Of a stretch of 64,000 bases of DNA, positions 25,744 to 34,764 are shown in pieces. The DNA comes from Palsa-1248 sp963737835 (GTDB lineage: Bacteria > Gemmatimonadota > Gemmatimonadetes > Gemmatimonadales > Gemmatimonadaceae). The translations under genes were made by a program, and so were the position numbers. Location: assembly GCA_963737835.1 (NCBI GenBank), contig CAVTUH010000001.1, positions 3,348,001-3,412,000 on the forward strand. Direction: 5' to 3'. Position 1 is the stretch's first letter. Every line of letters starts with the position of its first letter. The notes beneath the pieces were generated by a model. The model was not told where the DNA came from and made no database searches. It saw nothing but the letters and a program-made list of their open reading frames with translations.

Positions 25744-27093
25744 TTAGAGCGCAGACGGGTACGTCTCCGGCACCTCGCCTCGATCCCACAAGGTGGTCCG
25801 TTCAAGAGGTTCGACCGCCCGGCTCGAGTCATAGTGGAGAATCGCGTCGAACTGTCGGCTCAGGATCGCGCGAAAGTAGTGACTCTGGCGTTCAGTTTCT
25901 GGGCGATAGATGACGCCGATCGCCCGCTCGAGGCGGGAATGCTGGACAGACGGCATACCCTCATCAACCGTGCGGAGATCAGCGAAGCAATTGCCCAAGC
26001 CGACTTCGTGGAACAGAGCTTCGTAGCTCCCTGGCAGTGCCGGTCGGACGACTTTGCGCTCTGCCGGTTCTCCCCAATCGGACGCGGCGGTGACGGTGCC
26101 GGCGTACGTGGAGAACCCTACCAGGAGCGCCTCGCGGCCGTAGCGCTGCCGCACCAGCTGGCCCAGGTTCAGCTCGCCATGTGAGCCCATTTCGGTTTCT
26201 CGCGCGTCGCCCAAATGAGAGTTGTGTGCCCACACCACGATCTTGGCGCCCCGCTGCTGTTCTTCCAGAAAGCTCCGCAGCATGTCGAGTGTCTCGTGCA
26301 TGTGACTATCGCGAAGGTTCCACGACTCGACATGACCGCCGAACATGGTGCGATAGTAGCGCTCGGCGTTGCGAATGACCCGGGCATTCTGTTGTGCGAA
26401 GAACAGGTCATCGGGTGCGATCTGTCCGTCGCGCGTTGCATACTCGCCAGCCGCGCGCCGTAGCTCGACCAGCTGTGACACCACTTCGCGCTCACAGGAT
26501 GGCGTCAGATCGAAACGGGTCGCGTAGCCGTAGGTCTGCGGGTCGCTCCCAAACCGATCGAAGCATGCATAGCGCTGCTTGGCTCGCTCCGCCGCTTGAG
26601 GGTCCACGCGCTGCAAATATCGCAATACGGCATCGATCAATGCATGAAGGCTGTACAGGTCGAGGCCGTAAAACCCCACTCGGTCGGCGGGGCGCGCGTG
26701 CTCATTATGCTCGCGGAGCCATCCCACGAAGTCCAGGACGTCGGCATTCCGCCACATCCATTGTGGAAATCGCTGGAAATCGCTGAGCGCTTCACCGGCA
26801 TCGCGGTCCGCTCCGCGTCCGCGCACATACCGGTTGACTCGGTACGCGTCAGGCCAATCGGCTTCCGCGGCAACGCCAATGAACCCGTGCTCGCGAATCA
26901 ACCGCTTGGTGATCTCTGCCCGAACACGGTAGAACTCGTGGGTGCCGTGTGAAGCTTCCCCAATGAGAACCAGTCGCGCATGTCGTGCTGCGTCGAGGAG
27001 TCGATCAAAATCAGTTGAATTCCCACTCAGGGGTTCCATGACGGCGCGAAACGCATGGGTAGTGCGATGGCTGGATTCGGCAATGGTCGTCAT
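25744..27093 (-). CDS. Erythromycin esterase family protein
   Basis: A 449-residue enzyme of the erythromycin esterase/succinoglycan-biosynthesis family. The active-site segment LIGEASHGTHEFYRVRAEITKRLI, the string AAEADWPDAYRVNRYVRG and GLDLYSLHALIDAVLRYL are typical, with VVWAHNSHLGDARETEMG further on. Most members of this family in soil bacteria are not proven antibiotic esterases, so a resistance role should not be assumed. The gene stands alone, with 228 bases to the next minus-strand gene upstream. Confidence 0.9.
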   Translation of the reverse strand: MTTIAESSHRTTHAFRAVMEPLSGNSTDFDRLLDAARHARLVLIGEASHGTHEFYRVRAEITKRLIREHGFIGVAAEADWPDAYRVNRYVRGRGADRDAGEALSDFQRFPQWMWRNADVLDFVGWLREHNEHARPADRVGFYGLDLYSLHALIDAVLRYLQRVDPQAAERAKQRYACFDRFGSDPQTYGYATRFDLTPSCEREVVSQLVELRRAAGEYATRDGQIAPDDLFFAQQNARVIRNAERYYRTMFGGHVESWNLRDSHMHETLDMLRSFLEEQQRGAKIVVWAHNSHLGDARETEMGSHGELNLGQLVRQRYGREALLVGFSTYAGTVTAASDWGEPAERKVVRPALPGSYEALFHEVGLGNCFADLRTVDEGMPSVQHSRLERAIGVIYRPETERQSHYFRAILSRQFDAILHYDSSRAVEPLERTTLWDRGEVPETYPSAL

Positions 27094-27321
27094 TGAGATG
27101 CTCCTCCTGCGGCGACAGCTCAGATGAGGGATGTGAAGTGCAGTCTATACTGACCAGAGGCCGGGGGGTGTCAGGCGACAGCCCATGCGTTGTCCGGTAC
27201 GTTGCGGACATCCTGCGTCCGATCGGGCGGCAGGGGCCACGGCGGCGGCGCCTTTGCTACGGGCGTGCCGCCGTCTCCCCCGCCGTTCGGTCTCGCACTC
27301 GGTCACACCGCCGCCAGCTCC

Positions 27322-28068
27322 TCATCCGCCATAGCAGTACGTGCAGCCGCGTTCTTGCGCCAGATTGACCGCCATGACACCGACCGGCACGAGGATCATG
27401 CCCGGGACGATGCTCTTCGTCCACTCGGCCTTCGCTGTCTCCGGTGATACACCAGCGGTGCTCGCCATCCGCGCACTGAGGATCGTGAGCGCGACGTTAC
27501 AGACTGTGAAGAGGACGCCACGCTGCATCAATGTCGTAATATCCGCCCCGGGGGTCGGTACGCCGTCTCGATGCAGGAATGGGTTGCGTGTTGCCGGCCC
27601 GCCGGTCGTTCGGTCGCTGATCTGCATGTTCTCGCCAATGCGATAGCGCTCCCAGAGTGCATCCGGAAGGGCCATTGGCATCGCGAAGTGGCGCAGCCCG
27701 ACCACAGCAGTGAGCTGGTTGTCCGCGAGCCCGTACGCTTCGTGGTTGAGATCGAGAAAGTACATCGCAAAGGCTAACGAGAATCCGTCGTTGGGCTGCA
27801 ACGTATCGAAGAACTCTTTGTGCTTGCCCGTCAGCTTTTCCAACCACGCGTCACTCCACGGCGCACGAGGTTGCCTCTCCGACGTCAAAAGCGGCGACAG
27901 CCGCGACCTTGACCCCAACCCCGCGAATGGTTCGCGCGCTAACGGAGCGACTGCCAACGCGGCCGCCGCGCCAGTCATACGCTGAAGAAACGCCCGTCGC
28001 TCCGTGACCGCGTCTGACGCCACTGAGGCCGGCGCTTCGCTCGTACCCTGATCCGTCTCTCGTGACAT
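27322..28068 (-). CDS. Twin-arginine signal protein with DsrE-like domain
   Basis: A 248-residue protein. The ATG at 28068 is chosen because GAGGAG lies eight bases upstream; an earlier ATG at 28104 lacks a site. RRAFLQR at about 24-30 followed by a short hydrophobic run suggests a Tat export signal. The body (DGFSLAFAMYFLDLNHEAYGLADNQLTAVVGLRHFAMPMAL, RGVLFTVCNVALTILSARMA) resembles DsrE-like proteins seen beside periplasmic cytochromes. The C-terminus CTYCYGG carries a CxxC. It follows the porin-cytochrome gene on the same strand, so the two may work together. Confidence 0.65.
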   Translation of the reverse strand: MSRETDQGTSEAPASVASDAVTERRAFLQRMTGAAAALAVAPLAREPFAGLGSRSRLSPLLTSERQPRAPWSDAWLEKLTGKHKEFFDTLQPNDGFSLAFAMYFLDLNHEAYGLADNQLTAVVGLRHFAMPMALPDALWERYRIGENMQISDRTTGGPATRNPFLHRDGVPTPGADITTLMQRGVLFTVCNVALTILSARMASTAGVSPETAKAEWTKSIVPGMILVPVGVMAVNLAQERGCTYCYGG

Positions 28069-28174
28069 CGTCACAGTCTCCTCTGCAAGGTGATCGTGCG
28101 TCATGTTGTCGTCTTGGCTTGATGTGGTCCCTGACTCCTGATCCGCGACCTCCGATCCCGCCGTGTCGGTTGCA

Positions 28175-29665
28175 TCAGAACGCCACCCACGCAAACACGT
28201 AGACCGTGTTGTTCCCCGTTGCCGCTCGTCCCGCACCGTCGTAGTTCGTTGCGGCGCCGTTGAACTTCGAGTATTGCACGCCCTGCAGACCAATGCGGAT
28301 GTTCTGCCACGGGTTGTAGTCCAACTCCTCAATGAAGCCGTTCGTTTGCGGTGATCCCACCCGGCTCCCGACCAGCGGTGCGGGCGTGTAGAGCAGGGAA
28401 TCGCGCGTGCCGGTCGTGGAGAAATACCCGAGCGTCACGCCGTAGCGGGCGCTCGGTTCCACGCTGACGTTGACCTCGCCGGTGTTGAGCGTATTGTCGA
28501 GTTGGCTTGCAGCGCCCGAGGCAAAGAGCGGACTCAAGACCTGGCTCTCGTTGATCCACGTCGCACGTCCGATCACGACGCCAGCAGCGCCGAAGGGATG
28601 CTCGAGTTGTGCATCGAACGCAGCGTCAGTGAAACGATTGGTGAGACCCGTGACGCCGGTCGGATACAGGTGGCTGACCAGGCCATACGCACCGATCATT
28701 CCGTACGTCGCCCCGAATTGATGCTCGAGCGCGACCCGCCAATACGGTGTTACCCCTTGGATCGTATTGGACGCGGTCGAGTCGGCCGGCGAGATGCCCT
28801 GCAGCGCGCTTCGGTACGCAGTGGCTTCGACGTAGACCAGATTGTTCCACAGTCCGTATCCGCCGAATCCCAGCACCTGCTGCGCCAGCTGCCCGCTGAT
28901 GATTGGCGCCGCGATGGTCCCGGGCGGTACGTCCGAGCTAATGAACGGGTAGCCCCATGCCGGTGTGGTGTTCCACACATCCTGCACGGTCGGATTGTTG
29001 TGCAGCGTCAGGCCGAAGATCGCGTCCTTGTCGGCGAGCCGCGCACGCGTCACGTACCGGATGTCGCTGTTGTCGATGCCAAACGAACCATCGCCCCCGG
29101 CATACGTTGCTTGCAGCAACGCGCCGATATGCGGCGTCAGCGAGCCCCCGAGAAAGAGGCTCAATTGCTGCGGCATTTCCGCGACATCGTTCTGCGCACC
29201 CGGGCGGGTATCACCCAAGTGGGAGCCTGAGGCCACGAGCATGACGGCGAGTGGCGGGATCGGTAGCAGCGAGAGTGCCGCCCCCTTTTTCGCATTCGGC
29301 TCGGTGATCGGCTTGAGCCCAGTCAGCGTATACCCGTTTAGCTTGAACAGGCGCCCGAATGGCGTCAGTTGCGGGAACTGGTAGTGGCACGCCGAACATG
29401 CCAGACCGGTCTGACGCGAAAAGGCCGGTACCTTCTTGTGGAGCGAGGCGAGCAGCTCGTACATCCCAGACGGCATCACTACTCGACGGGCCGCCGAGCC
29501 AGCGATCGCTGCGTCCGCTCCCCCGCTCGGGTCGTTGTTGCCGCTGGCACTTGTGGCGCTTGCGATGGCAACGGCCGCATCGCCCGCCAGCATCAGAACG
29601 ATCCCGGCACCGAGGGTGACCCGGAGCATCCAAGCAGCTCGCCCTCTGCCTGATTCGTTCTTCAT
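28175..29665 (-). CDS. Porin-cytochrome: one-heme c-type cytochrome fused to an outer-membrane barrel
   Basis: A 496-residue exported protein. After a signal peptide (residues about 1-40) lies a single heme-binding motif CSACH (Cys90, Cys93, His94) in VPAFSRQTGLACSACHYQ. The remaining 380 residues alternate short polar and aromatic strands (GALLQATYAGGDGSF, YWRVALEHQFGATYGMIGAYGLV, YGVTLGYFSTTGTR) and end in Phe (VFAWVAF), as outer-membrane beta-barrels do. It may move electrons across the outer membrane, although only one heme is present. The ATG at 29665 has a GGGAGG site that can be masked by a hairpin. Confidence 0.8.
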   Translation of the reverse strand: MKNESGRGRAAWMLRVTLGAGIVLMLAGDAAVAIASATSASGNNDPSGGADAAIAGSAARRVVMPSGMYELLASLHKKVPAFSRQTGLACSACHYQFPQLTPFGRLFKLNGYTLTGLKPITEPNAKKGAALSLLPIPPLAVMLVASGSHLGDTRPGAQNDVAEMPQQLSLFLGGSLTPHIGALLQATYAGGDGSFGIDNSDIRYVTRARLADKDAIFGLTLHNNPTVQDVWNTTPAWGYPFISSDVPPGTIAAPIISGQLAQQVLGFGGYGLWNNLVYVEATAYRSALQGISPADSTASNTIQGVTPYWRVALEHQFGATYGMIGAYGLVSHLYPTGVTGLTNRFTDAAFDAQLEHPFGAAGVVIGRATWINESQVLSPLFASGAASQLDNTLNTGEVNVSVEPSARYGVTLGYFSTTGTRDSLLYTPAPLVGSRVGSPQTNGFIEELDYNPWQNIRIGLQGVQYSKFNGAATNYDGAGRAATGNNTVYVFAWVAF

Positions 29666-29673
29666 AGTTGTAC

Positions 29674-29689
29674 CTCCCGGAACCGGGAG
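29674..29689 (-). promoter_or_regulatory. Hairpin that covers the ribosome-binding site of the porin-cytochrome
   Basis: On the minus strand ctcccgg-tt-ccgggag forms a perfect seven-base stem with a two-base loop; its 3' arm contains the GGGAGG site of the gene starting at 29665. A folded mRNA could hide the site. The same bases are part of a heptamer array, so the hairpin may be a by-product of the repeat. Confidence 0.4.
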
Positions 29690-29710
29690 CCCGGAACCCG
29701 GAACCCGTCT
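29676..29710. repeat. Heptamer tandem array (cccggaa)
   Basis: Five consecutive seven-base units: cccggaa, ccgggag, cccggaa, cccggaa, cccgtct. Three are identical and the edge units have drifted. Similar but different heptamer arrays are at 31065, 36546 and 40702. Confidence 0.7.
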
Positions 29711-30017
29711 TCGCAGTTTGGACTCGTAAGGAACCACTGAAAGCTCCGGCAAGAGTTGAGTCGTGGCCCGCAAGGGCGCGAACATCCAGCGCTGCTGCGC
29801 CCGCTAAGGTGCCACCGCGTACCGAGCTGCTCAATCCGGCGAATGCCGCCATTTCTGTACTGGATTCCCCTACAGGCTCCGTCGCGTTGCTGGCGGATTG
29901 CCCGACGTCGGGGTGGATCTTCCCTGATCGTCTCCTGACAGGCGCTGCCTAGGTTTACGCATCGTCAACGGTACGTGCACGAGCTGGATCACCGTCCAAC
30001 ATTGACCTGGAGACCCA

Positions 30018-30413
30018 ATGCCTAGGGCCGCGCTGCGAATCGCATTCATTACCTGTGCTGCGAACGCCGTTCTTTCCCTTGCGGCGCTCAAGGCTGCGCG
30101 CGCGCAGACCAGTGCTTCAGCGGATTCCGCCTCGCCCGCCGCCATCGACGCCGGACGGAAGATCTTCCACGGTCAGGGCACCTGTATCGTGTGTCACGGC
30201 TCGAATCTCGAAGGCACACCGATCGCACCGACATTGATGGCGCACGATTGGAAGGACGCGAAGGGTGGGACATACGAGGCGATCGTCGGCGTGGTGACCA
30301 ACGGAGTGTCCGGGACGGCGATGGTCAGCCATCCAGGTGGTATTAGCGACGATGATGTCAAGAAGGTCGCGGCCTATGTCTGGGCCGTCAGTCACGGTAA
30401 AGCCAAACCATAA
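30018..30413 (+). CDS. c-type cytochrome, single heme
   Basis: A 131-residue exported cytochrome. A signal peptide (about 1-31, ending AARA) is followed by the heme motif CIVCH near residue 56 in FHGQGTCIVCHGSNLEG. The Met in GVSGTAMVSHPGGISDDDVKKVAAYVW is the likely sixth ligand. It is divergent from the porin-cytochrome gene and may be its periplasmic electron partner, or may serve the ba3 oxidase at 40752-43109. Confidence 0.88.
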   Translation: MPRAALRIAFITCAANAVLSLAALKAARAQTSASADSASPAAIDAGRKIFHGQGTCIVCHGSNLEGTPIAPTLMAHDWKDAKGGTYEAIVGVVTNGVSGTAMVSHPGGISDDDVKKVAAYVWAVSHGKAKP

Positions 30414-30451
30414 GCACATCACAGGTCGGACTCGAGAGTGAGGGTAGTCCC

Positions 30452-30940
30452 ATGATGCGAACCGATTTGAACCTCTATGCCGCCATTTCCGGCGCGCTGC
30501 GGACCACCCTTGGTCCAGCGGCGTCGAAGGTGACCGTCAAAGTGCACGACGGCGTGGTGACACTCAGTGGCGTAGTCGAGACGCCGGACGACAAGGTCGC
30601 CGCCGAACGGGCAGTGCAGCGGCAGCCCGGCGTTCACGCAGTCGTAGAAGCCCTGCAGGTCGCTAGAGTTCACGAAAACGGGATCGATGACGACGCGCTC
30701 GCCCGCCGCGCCGTCGACGCGTTGGCAAACGGCGAGCATCCGATCGGCCGCGACGTGATCATTCGTGTCGAGAAGGGTTGGCTGATCCTGACCGGCACGG
30801 TCGGGACCATGGCGGAGTACGCGGCTGTCGAGCGAGCGCTCGAGTGCGTGGAAGGTGCTCGCGGAATGCGAAGCGAAGTCCGCGTCATCAATGCGCACAG
30901 CGGGACGCCGACATGTGTGGTGGCTCCGTCGAACCCTTAG
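30452..30940 (+). CDS. Double BON-domain protein
   Basis: A 162-residue protein with two BON domains (about 5-72 and 80-147), marked by VKVHDGVVTLSGVV and IIRVEKGWLILTGTV. No signal peptide is visible. It is close to the first two domains of the protein at 20542-21198 (AAERAVQR...GVHAVVEAL versus AAERAVQRVAGVAAVADEL), so the two genes probably arose by duplication. It precedes the acetate kinase gene by 150 bases. Confidence 0.87.
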   Translation: MMRTDLNLYAAISGALRTTLGPAASKVTVKVHDGVVTLSGVVETPDDKVAAERAVQRQPGVHAVVEALQVARVHENGIDDDALARRAVDALANGEHPIGRDVIIRVEKGWLILTGTVGTMAEYAAVERALECVEGARGMRSEVRVINAHSGTPTCVVAPSNP

Positions 30941-31033
30941 CACCTGATTGGGGCTAACGGCCGCTCTCAGTTGAGTGCGATCTTCACTTCGCGACGAAGG
31001 GCCCGGCATTCGTGCGTGGAGAAACGTGGCCTG

Positions 31034-31058
31034 GGCCGCTAGCGTTCCTCTAGCGGCC
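31034..31058. promoter_or_regulatory. Perfect 9-bp hairpin upstream of ackA
   Basis: ggccgctag and ctagcggcc form a perfect stem around the seven-base loop cgttcct. It lies 94 bases after the BON stop and ends 32 bases before the ackA ATG. No T run follows, so it may be a leader structure, an operator or a weak terminator. Confidence 0.45.
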
Positions 31059-31064
31059 AATCTC

Positions 31065-31085
31065 CAGCGTCCAACGCCCAACGCC
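31065..31085. repeat. Three heptamer repeats (caacgcc family)
   Basis: cagcgtc, caacgcc, caacgcc run up to the ackA start. Read on the other strand the unit is ggcgttg, close to the gacgttg unit of the larger array at 36546-36591. Confidence 0.5.
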
Positions 31086-31090
31086 ACTGC

Positions 31091-32275
31091 ATGCTTGTCC
31101 TCGCCCTGAACGTCGGTTCCTCGAGCGTGAAATCGGCGGTGTTCGACGTGGGCGGTGGTGCCGAGCGTCGCCTGTTCGCTGCCTCGGTGACGAAGCGGCA
31201 GGAGCCGATGAACGCGAGCACCTCCTTGTCTACCAATGTGCGAGGCGATGAGCCGACGGAGGCGGCTACGCCTCAGGCGGCGATCGAGCAGTTGCTGACT
31301 CGCCTCGAGCGAGAGCGGTTGGCGACGCGTTTGGCGGCGGTCGGTCACCGACTCGTGCATGGTGGGCTTCACTATCGTGCCCCGGTTTGGCTGACTCCAG
31401 CGGTGATGCTCGATTTGCAACGCGTCATCCCGCTTGCCCCCGATCACCTGCCGATCGAGCTCGATGCGGTCCAACAGGTCACCACGCGATGGCCGAGCGT
31501 GCGCACCGCAGCATCCTTTGACACCGCGTTTCATGCAACCTTACCCAGCCGCGCACGGCTCTTCGGGCTGCCGCGTCGATTCACGGATGCTGGGGTCGTG
31601 CGCTTTGGGTTTCACGGACTATCGTACGAGTACGTGGTCGATGAGCTGCGGGCCGCAAACGCCTTGCCGGCGCGCGTTGTCGCCGCGCACCTCGGCAGTG
31701 GGGCAAGCGTCGCGGCCATTCGTGACGGCCGAAGCATCGATACCACCATGGGATTCACGCCAACGGGGGGCGTCGTCATGGCGACACGCTCAGGCGACCT
31801 GGACCCTGGTGTGCTGCTGTACCTCGCGCGCACCGAAAGACTCGACACGAACGCGCTCGGTCGCGTCGTGAACGATGAAGGCGGGTTGCGCGGCCTCTCA
31901 GGCACGACCGGGGACATGCGGACTCTGCTTGATCGCTCTGCGACCGACGCACGAGCTGCGGAAGCGGTCGACATTTTCTGCTACCAGGTCGCCAAGGCCA
32001 TCAGCGCCCTTGGCACGGCGCTCGGCGGAATCGACACGCTCGTCTTCACCGGTGGAATCGGCGAGCACGCGGCCGTTGTGCGCGCCCGCGTCTGTGAGCA
32101 CCTATCGTGGTGCGGCGTCTCGCTCGATGCGGATCTGAATACGACGCACGGAGCGATCATTTCGGCAATACACTCGAGTGTAACGGTCCGGATCGTGCCG
32201 ACCAACGAGGAGCTCATGATCGCACGGCATGTACGCTCGTTGCTCGAGGGAGGAGGACAACACGATGCGAACTGA
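31091..32275 (+). CDS. ackA: Acetate kinase
   Basis: Transfers the phosphate of acetyl phosphate to ADP, giving acetate and ATP. It has 394 residues. LNVGSSSVKSAVF at the start, HRLVHGG near residue 95, SFDTAFHATLP, RFGFHGLSYEYV, AHLGSGASVAAI and FTGGIGEH cover the catalytic and nucleotide-binding motifs. The stop lies 11 bases inside the phosphoketolase gene, so the two are coupled and form a phosphoketolase-acetate kinase module that makes ATP without oxygen. Confidence 0.96.
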   Translation: MLVLALNVGSSSVKSAVFDVGGGAERRLFAASVTKRQEPMNASTSLSTNVRGDEPTEAATPQAAIEQLLTRLERERLATRLAAVGHRLVHGGLHYRAPVWLTPAVMLDLQRVIPLAPDHLPIELDAVQQVTTRWPSVRTAASFDTAFHATLPSRARLFGLPRRFTDAGVVRFGFHGLSYEYVVDELRAANALPARVVAAHLGSGASVAAIRDGRSIDTTMGFTPTGGVVMATRSGDLDPGVLLYLARTERLDTNALGRVVNDEGGLRGLSGTTGDMRTLLDRSATDARAAEAVDIFCYQVAKAISALGTALGGIDTLVFTGGIGEHAAVVRARVCEHLSWCGVSLDADLNTTHGAIISAIHSSVTVRIVPTNEELMIARHVRSLLEGGGQHDAN

Positions 32276-34757
32276 GACCCCGACTTTCGTGTTCGACCCA
32301 TCAATCTCGAGTGTCGTACCATCCTCCTACGCGCAGGGCGATGGCGCTCGCTCGCAGCAATCAGTGGCCGCTTCGCCCTCAAGGCCGCTCGGACCGGAGC
32401 TCCTGAAACGGATGCAACGGTACTGGCAGGCGGCCAACTATTTGACTGTCGGCCAGATCTTTCTCCGGGACAATCCGCTGCTCCGTGAGCCGCTTCGGCC
32501 AGAGCACATCAAGCCGCGGCTACTCGGTCACTGGGGGACCTCTCCCGGGCTCAGCCTGATTTACGTCCATCTCAATCGCCTGATTCGCGAACACGAGGCA
32601 AGTGTCATCTATCTCGCGGGGCCGGGACACGGGGGTCCGGCAATCGTCGCCAATGTGTACCTCGAGGGGACATACTCCGAGATCTATCCCGGCGTGTCGC
32701 GCGATGTTGCGGGCCTTCGCCAATTGTTCCGCCAGTTCTCCACGCCAGGTGGCATCCCGAGTCATGTGAGCGTGACAACGCCCGGGTCAATTCACGAAGG
32801 CGGCGAGCTTGGCTATGTCCTGGCGCATGCCTTTGGCGCCGCATTCGACAACCCTGACCTGATCGTTGCAGCCGTCGTTGGCGATGGCGAGGCGGAGACG
32901 GCACCGCTCGAAGGCGCATGGAAGAGCACTCGCTTCCTCAATCCTGTGCGGGACGGTGCGGTTCTCCCCATCCTTCATCTCAACGGCTATAAGATCAGCG
33001 GTCCGACTGTTCTGGCCCGGGTCGACAATGCCGCGGTTACGCAACTGCTCGAGAGCCACGGGTACCAGGTGTACGTGGTCGCCGGTGACGACCCCGGCAC
33101 AGTCCATCAGCAACTCGCTGCGACCCTCGACGCCTGTTATGCGCGCATTCGCAGCATCCAGGCAGAGGCGCGGGCAGAGAAAGGCCGCTCGAGCATCGGG
33201 ACAGTGGCGTGGCCGGCCATCATTTTGCGCACGCCGAAAGGGTGGACTGGTCCGGCTGTGGTTGACGACCACCCAGTCGCTGGGACATTCCGTGCGCATC
33301 AGGTTCCGCTCCCGGCTGTGCAGACCGACCCCGCGCAACTACAGTTGCTGGAAGAGTGGATGCGCAGCTACGAGCCGGAGTCGGTCTTCACCGAGACGGG
33401 GGCGCTCGCTCCGGAACTGGCCGCACTTGCGCCGACGGGCGACCGACGGATGGGTGCGAACCCTCACGCGAATGGCGGCAAGCTCGTACAACCGCTCGAC
33501 CTCCCCGACTTCCGCACGTACGCGATCGATGTTCCACGGCCGGCTACCGTCCGACGCGAATCGACGCGTCAACTCGGAGCCATGGTGCGCGACATGTTCG
33601 TTCGCAACGCCGCGGCGGCGAACTTCCGCCTGACTTGTCCCGACGAGACGAACTCAAACCGGTTGGGAAGTGTCTTCGACGTCGAGAATCGCTGCCTCGA
33701 CGCTCGCCTCATCCCAATTGACGATCATGTCACGGCCGATGGGCGAGTCATGGAGGTATTGAGCGAGCATCTCTGTGAAGGGTGGCTCGAGGGCTACACG
33801 CTCACCGGCCGCCATGGCCTGTTTGTGACCTACGAATCGTTTGCCATGGTGTCGGCGTCGATGACTGTTCAACACACGAAGTGGCTGGAGCACGCGATCA
33901 CACTTCCATGGCGCGTTCCCGTCCCGTCGCTCAACATTCTCCTGACGTCCACCTGTTGGCGAAACGACCACAACGGGTTCAGCCACCAGGGTCCCGGCCT
34001 CATCGATGTCATGTTGTCGAAGCGCGGCACGGTCGCGCGCATCTACCTGCCGCCTGATGCGAACACGCTGCTGTCTGTCGCGGATCACTGCTTCAGATCC
34101 TGCAACTACGTGAACCTCATTGTCATCGACAAGCAACCACAGTTGCAGTGGCTGTCCATGGGTGACGCGATCGAGCACGCGCGACGCGGCGCCGGCATCT
34201 GGGCCTGGGCAGGCACTGAGGGCCAAAGTCGTCCAGGCGCTCAGCCGGATGTCGTGCTGGCCTGTGCCGGCGACACCCCAACGCTCGAAACCATTGCGGC
34301 GGCGCATTGGCTTCGACGGCGCGTACCCGACCTTGCTGTGCGCGTCGTCAACGTCGTCGACCTCATGTCGCTCTTTCCGCCGGATGTCCACCCGCATGGC
34401 ATGAGCGGAGAAGAGTTCGTGGAGTTGTTCACCGGGGATAAGCCCGTCATCTTTGCCTACCACGGATATCAGCGCGCCATCCACCAGCTAGTCCACGGTC
34501 GCCCCGATCCGGCTCGATTCCACGTGCGTGGCTTCGTGGAGCAGGGGACGACGACGACACCCTTCGACATGGTCGTGCTCAACGGCATGAGTCGCTACCA
34601 CCTGGCTGCGCTCGCGCTGCAGCACTCCCCGGTTCCACGTACGCGTGCCACTGCGCTCATGGCTGAGTGCGACCGGCTCATTGCTGACGCCGTGCGTTAT
34701 GCGCGGGAGCACTTGAACGACCCACCCGAGATCGCCGAGTGGACGTGGAGTGCCTGA
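32265..34757 (+). CDS. xfp: Xylulose-5-phosphate/fructose-6-phosphate phosphoketolase
   Basis: Thiamine-diphosphate enzyme that splits xylulose-5-P or fructose-6-P with phosphate into acetyl phosphate and an aldose phosphate. It has 830 residues, normal for the family. LGHWGTSPGLSLIYVHLNRLI, AGPGHGGPA, the TPP motif GDGEAETAPLEGAW and ILHLNGYKISGPT are plain. SCWRNDHNGFSHQGPGLID is in the central domain. A GGAGGAGG site precedes the ATG at 32265. It directly follows ackA, which uses its product. Confidence 0.97.
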   Translation: MRTETPTFVFDPSISSVVPSSYAQGDGARSQQSVAASPSRPLGPELLKRMQRYWQAANYLTVGQIFLRDNPLLREPLRPEHIKPRLLGHWGTSPGLSLIYVHLNRLIREHEASVIYLAGPGHGGPAIVANVYLEGTYSEIYPGVSRDVAGLRQLFRQFSTPGGIPSHVSVTTPGSIHEGGELGYVLAHAFGAAFDNPDLIVAAVVGDGEAETAPLEGAWKSTRFLNPVRDGAVLPILHLNGYKISGPTVLARVDNAAVTQLLESHGYQVYVVAGDDPGTVHQQLAATLDACYARIRSIQAEARAEKGRSSIGTVAWPAIILRTPKGWTGPAVVDDHPVAGTFRAHQVPLPAVQTDPAQLQLLEEWMRSYEPESVFTETGALAPELAALAPTGDRRMGANPHANGGKLVQPLDLPDFRTYAIDVPRPATVRRESTRQLGAMVRDMFVRNAAAANFRLTCPDETNSNRLGSVFDVENRCLDARLIPIDDHVTADGRVMEVLSEHLCEGWLEGYTLTGRHGLFVTYESFAMVSASMTVQHTKWLEHAITLPWRVPVPSLNILLTSTCWRNDHNGFSHQGPGLIDVMLSKRGTVARIYLPPDANTLLSVADHCFRSCNYVNLIVIDKQPQLQWLSMGDAIEHARRGAGIWAWAGTEGQSRPGAQPDVVLACAGDTPTLETIAAAHWLRRRVPDLAVRVVNVVDLMSLFPPDVHPHGMSGEEFVELFTGDKPVIFAYHGYQRAIHQLVHGRPDPARFHVRGFVEQGTTTTPFDMVVLNGMSRYHLAALALQHSPVPRTRATALMAECDRLIADAVRYAREHLNDPPEIAEWTWSA

Positions 34758-34764
34758 CGCCCCG

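Larger units (their letters stand above)
29666..30017. other. Divergent intergenic region with heptamer array
   Basis: No gene is supported here. The region lies between the divergent porin-cytochrome and cytochrome c genes and contains the heptamer array 29676-29710 described separately. Small open frames are GC-driven. Confidence 0.7.

Noticed and set aside
27190..27447. 85-residue plus-strand open frame before the erythromycin-esterase homologue
   Set aside because: Low-complexity Gly/Pro/Arg composition and overlap with the end of the Tat-type gene.
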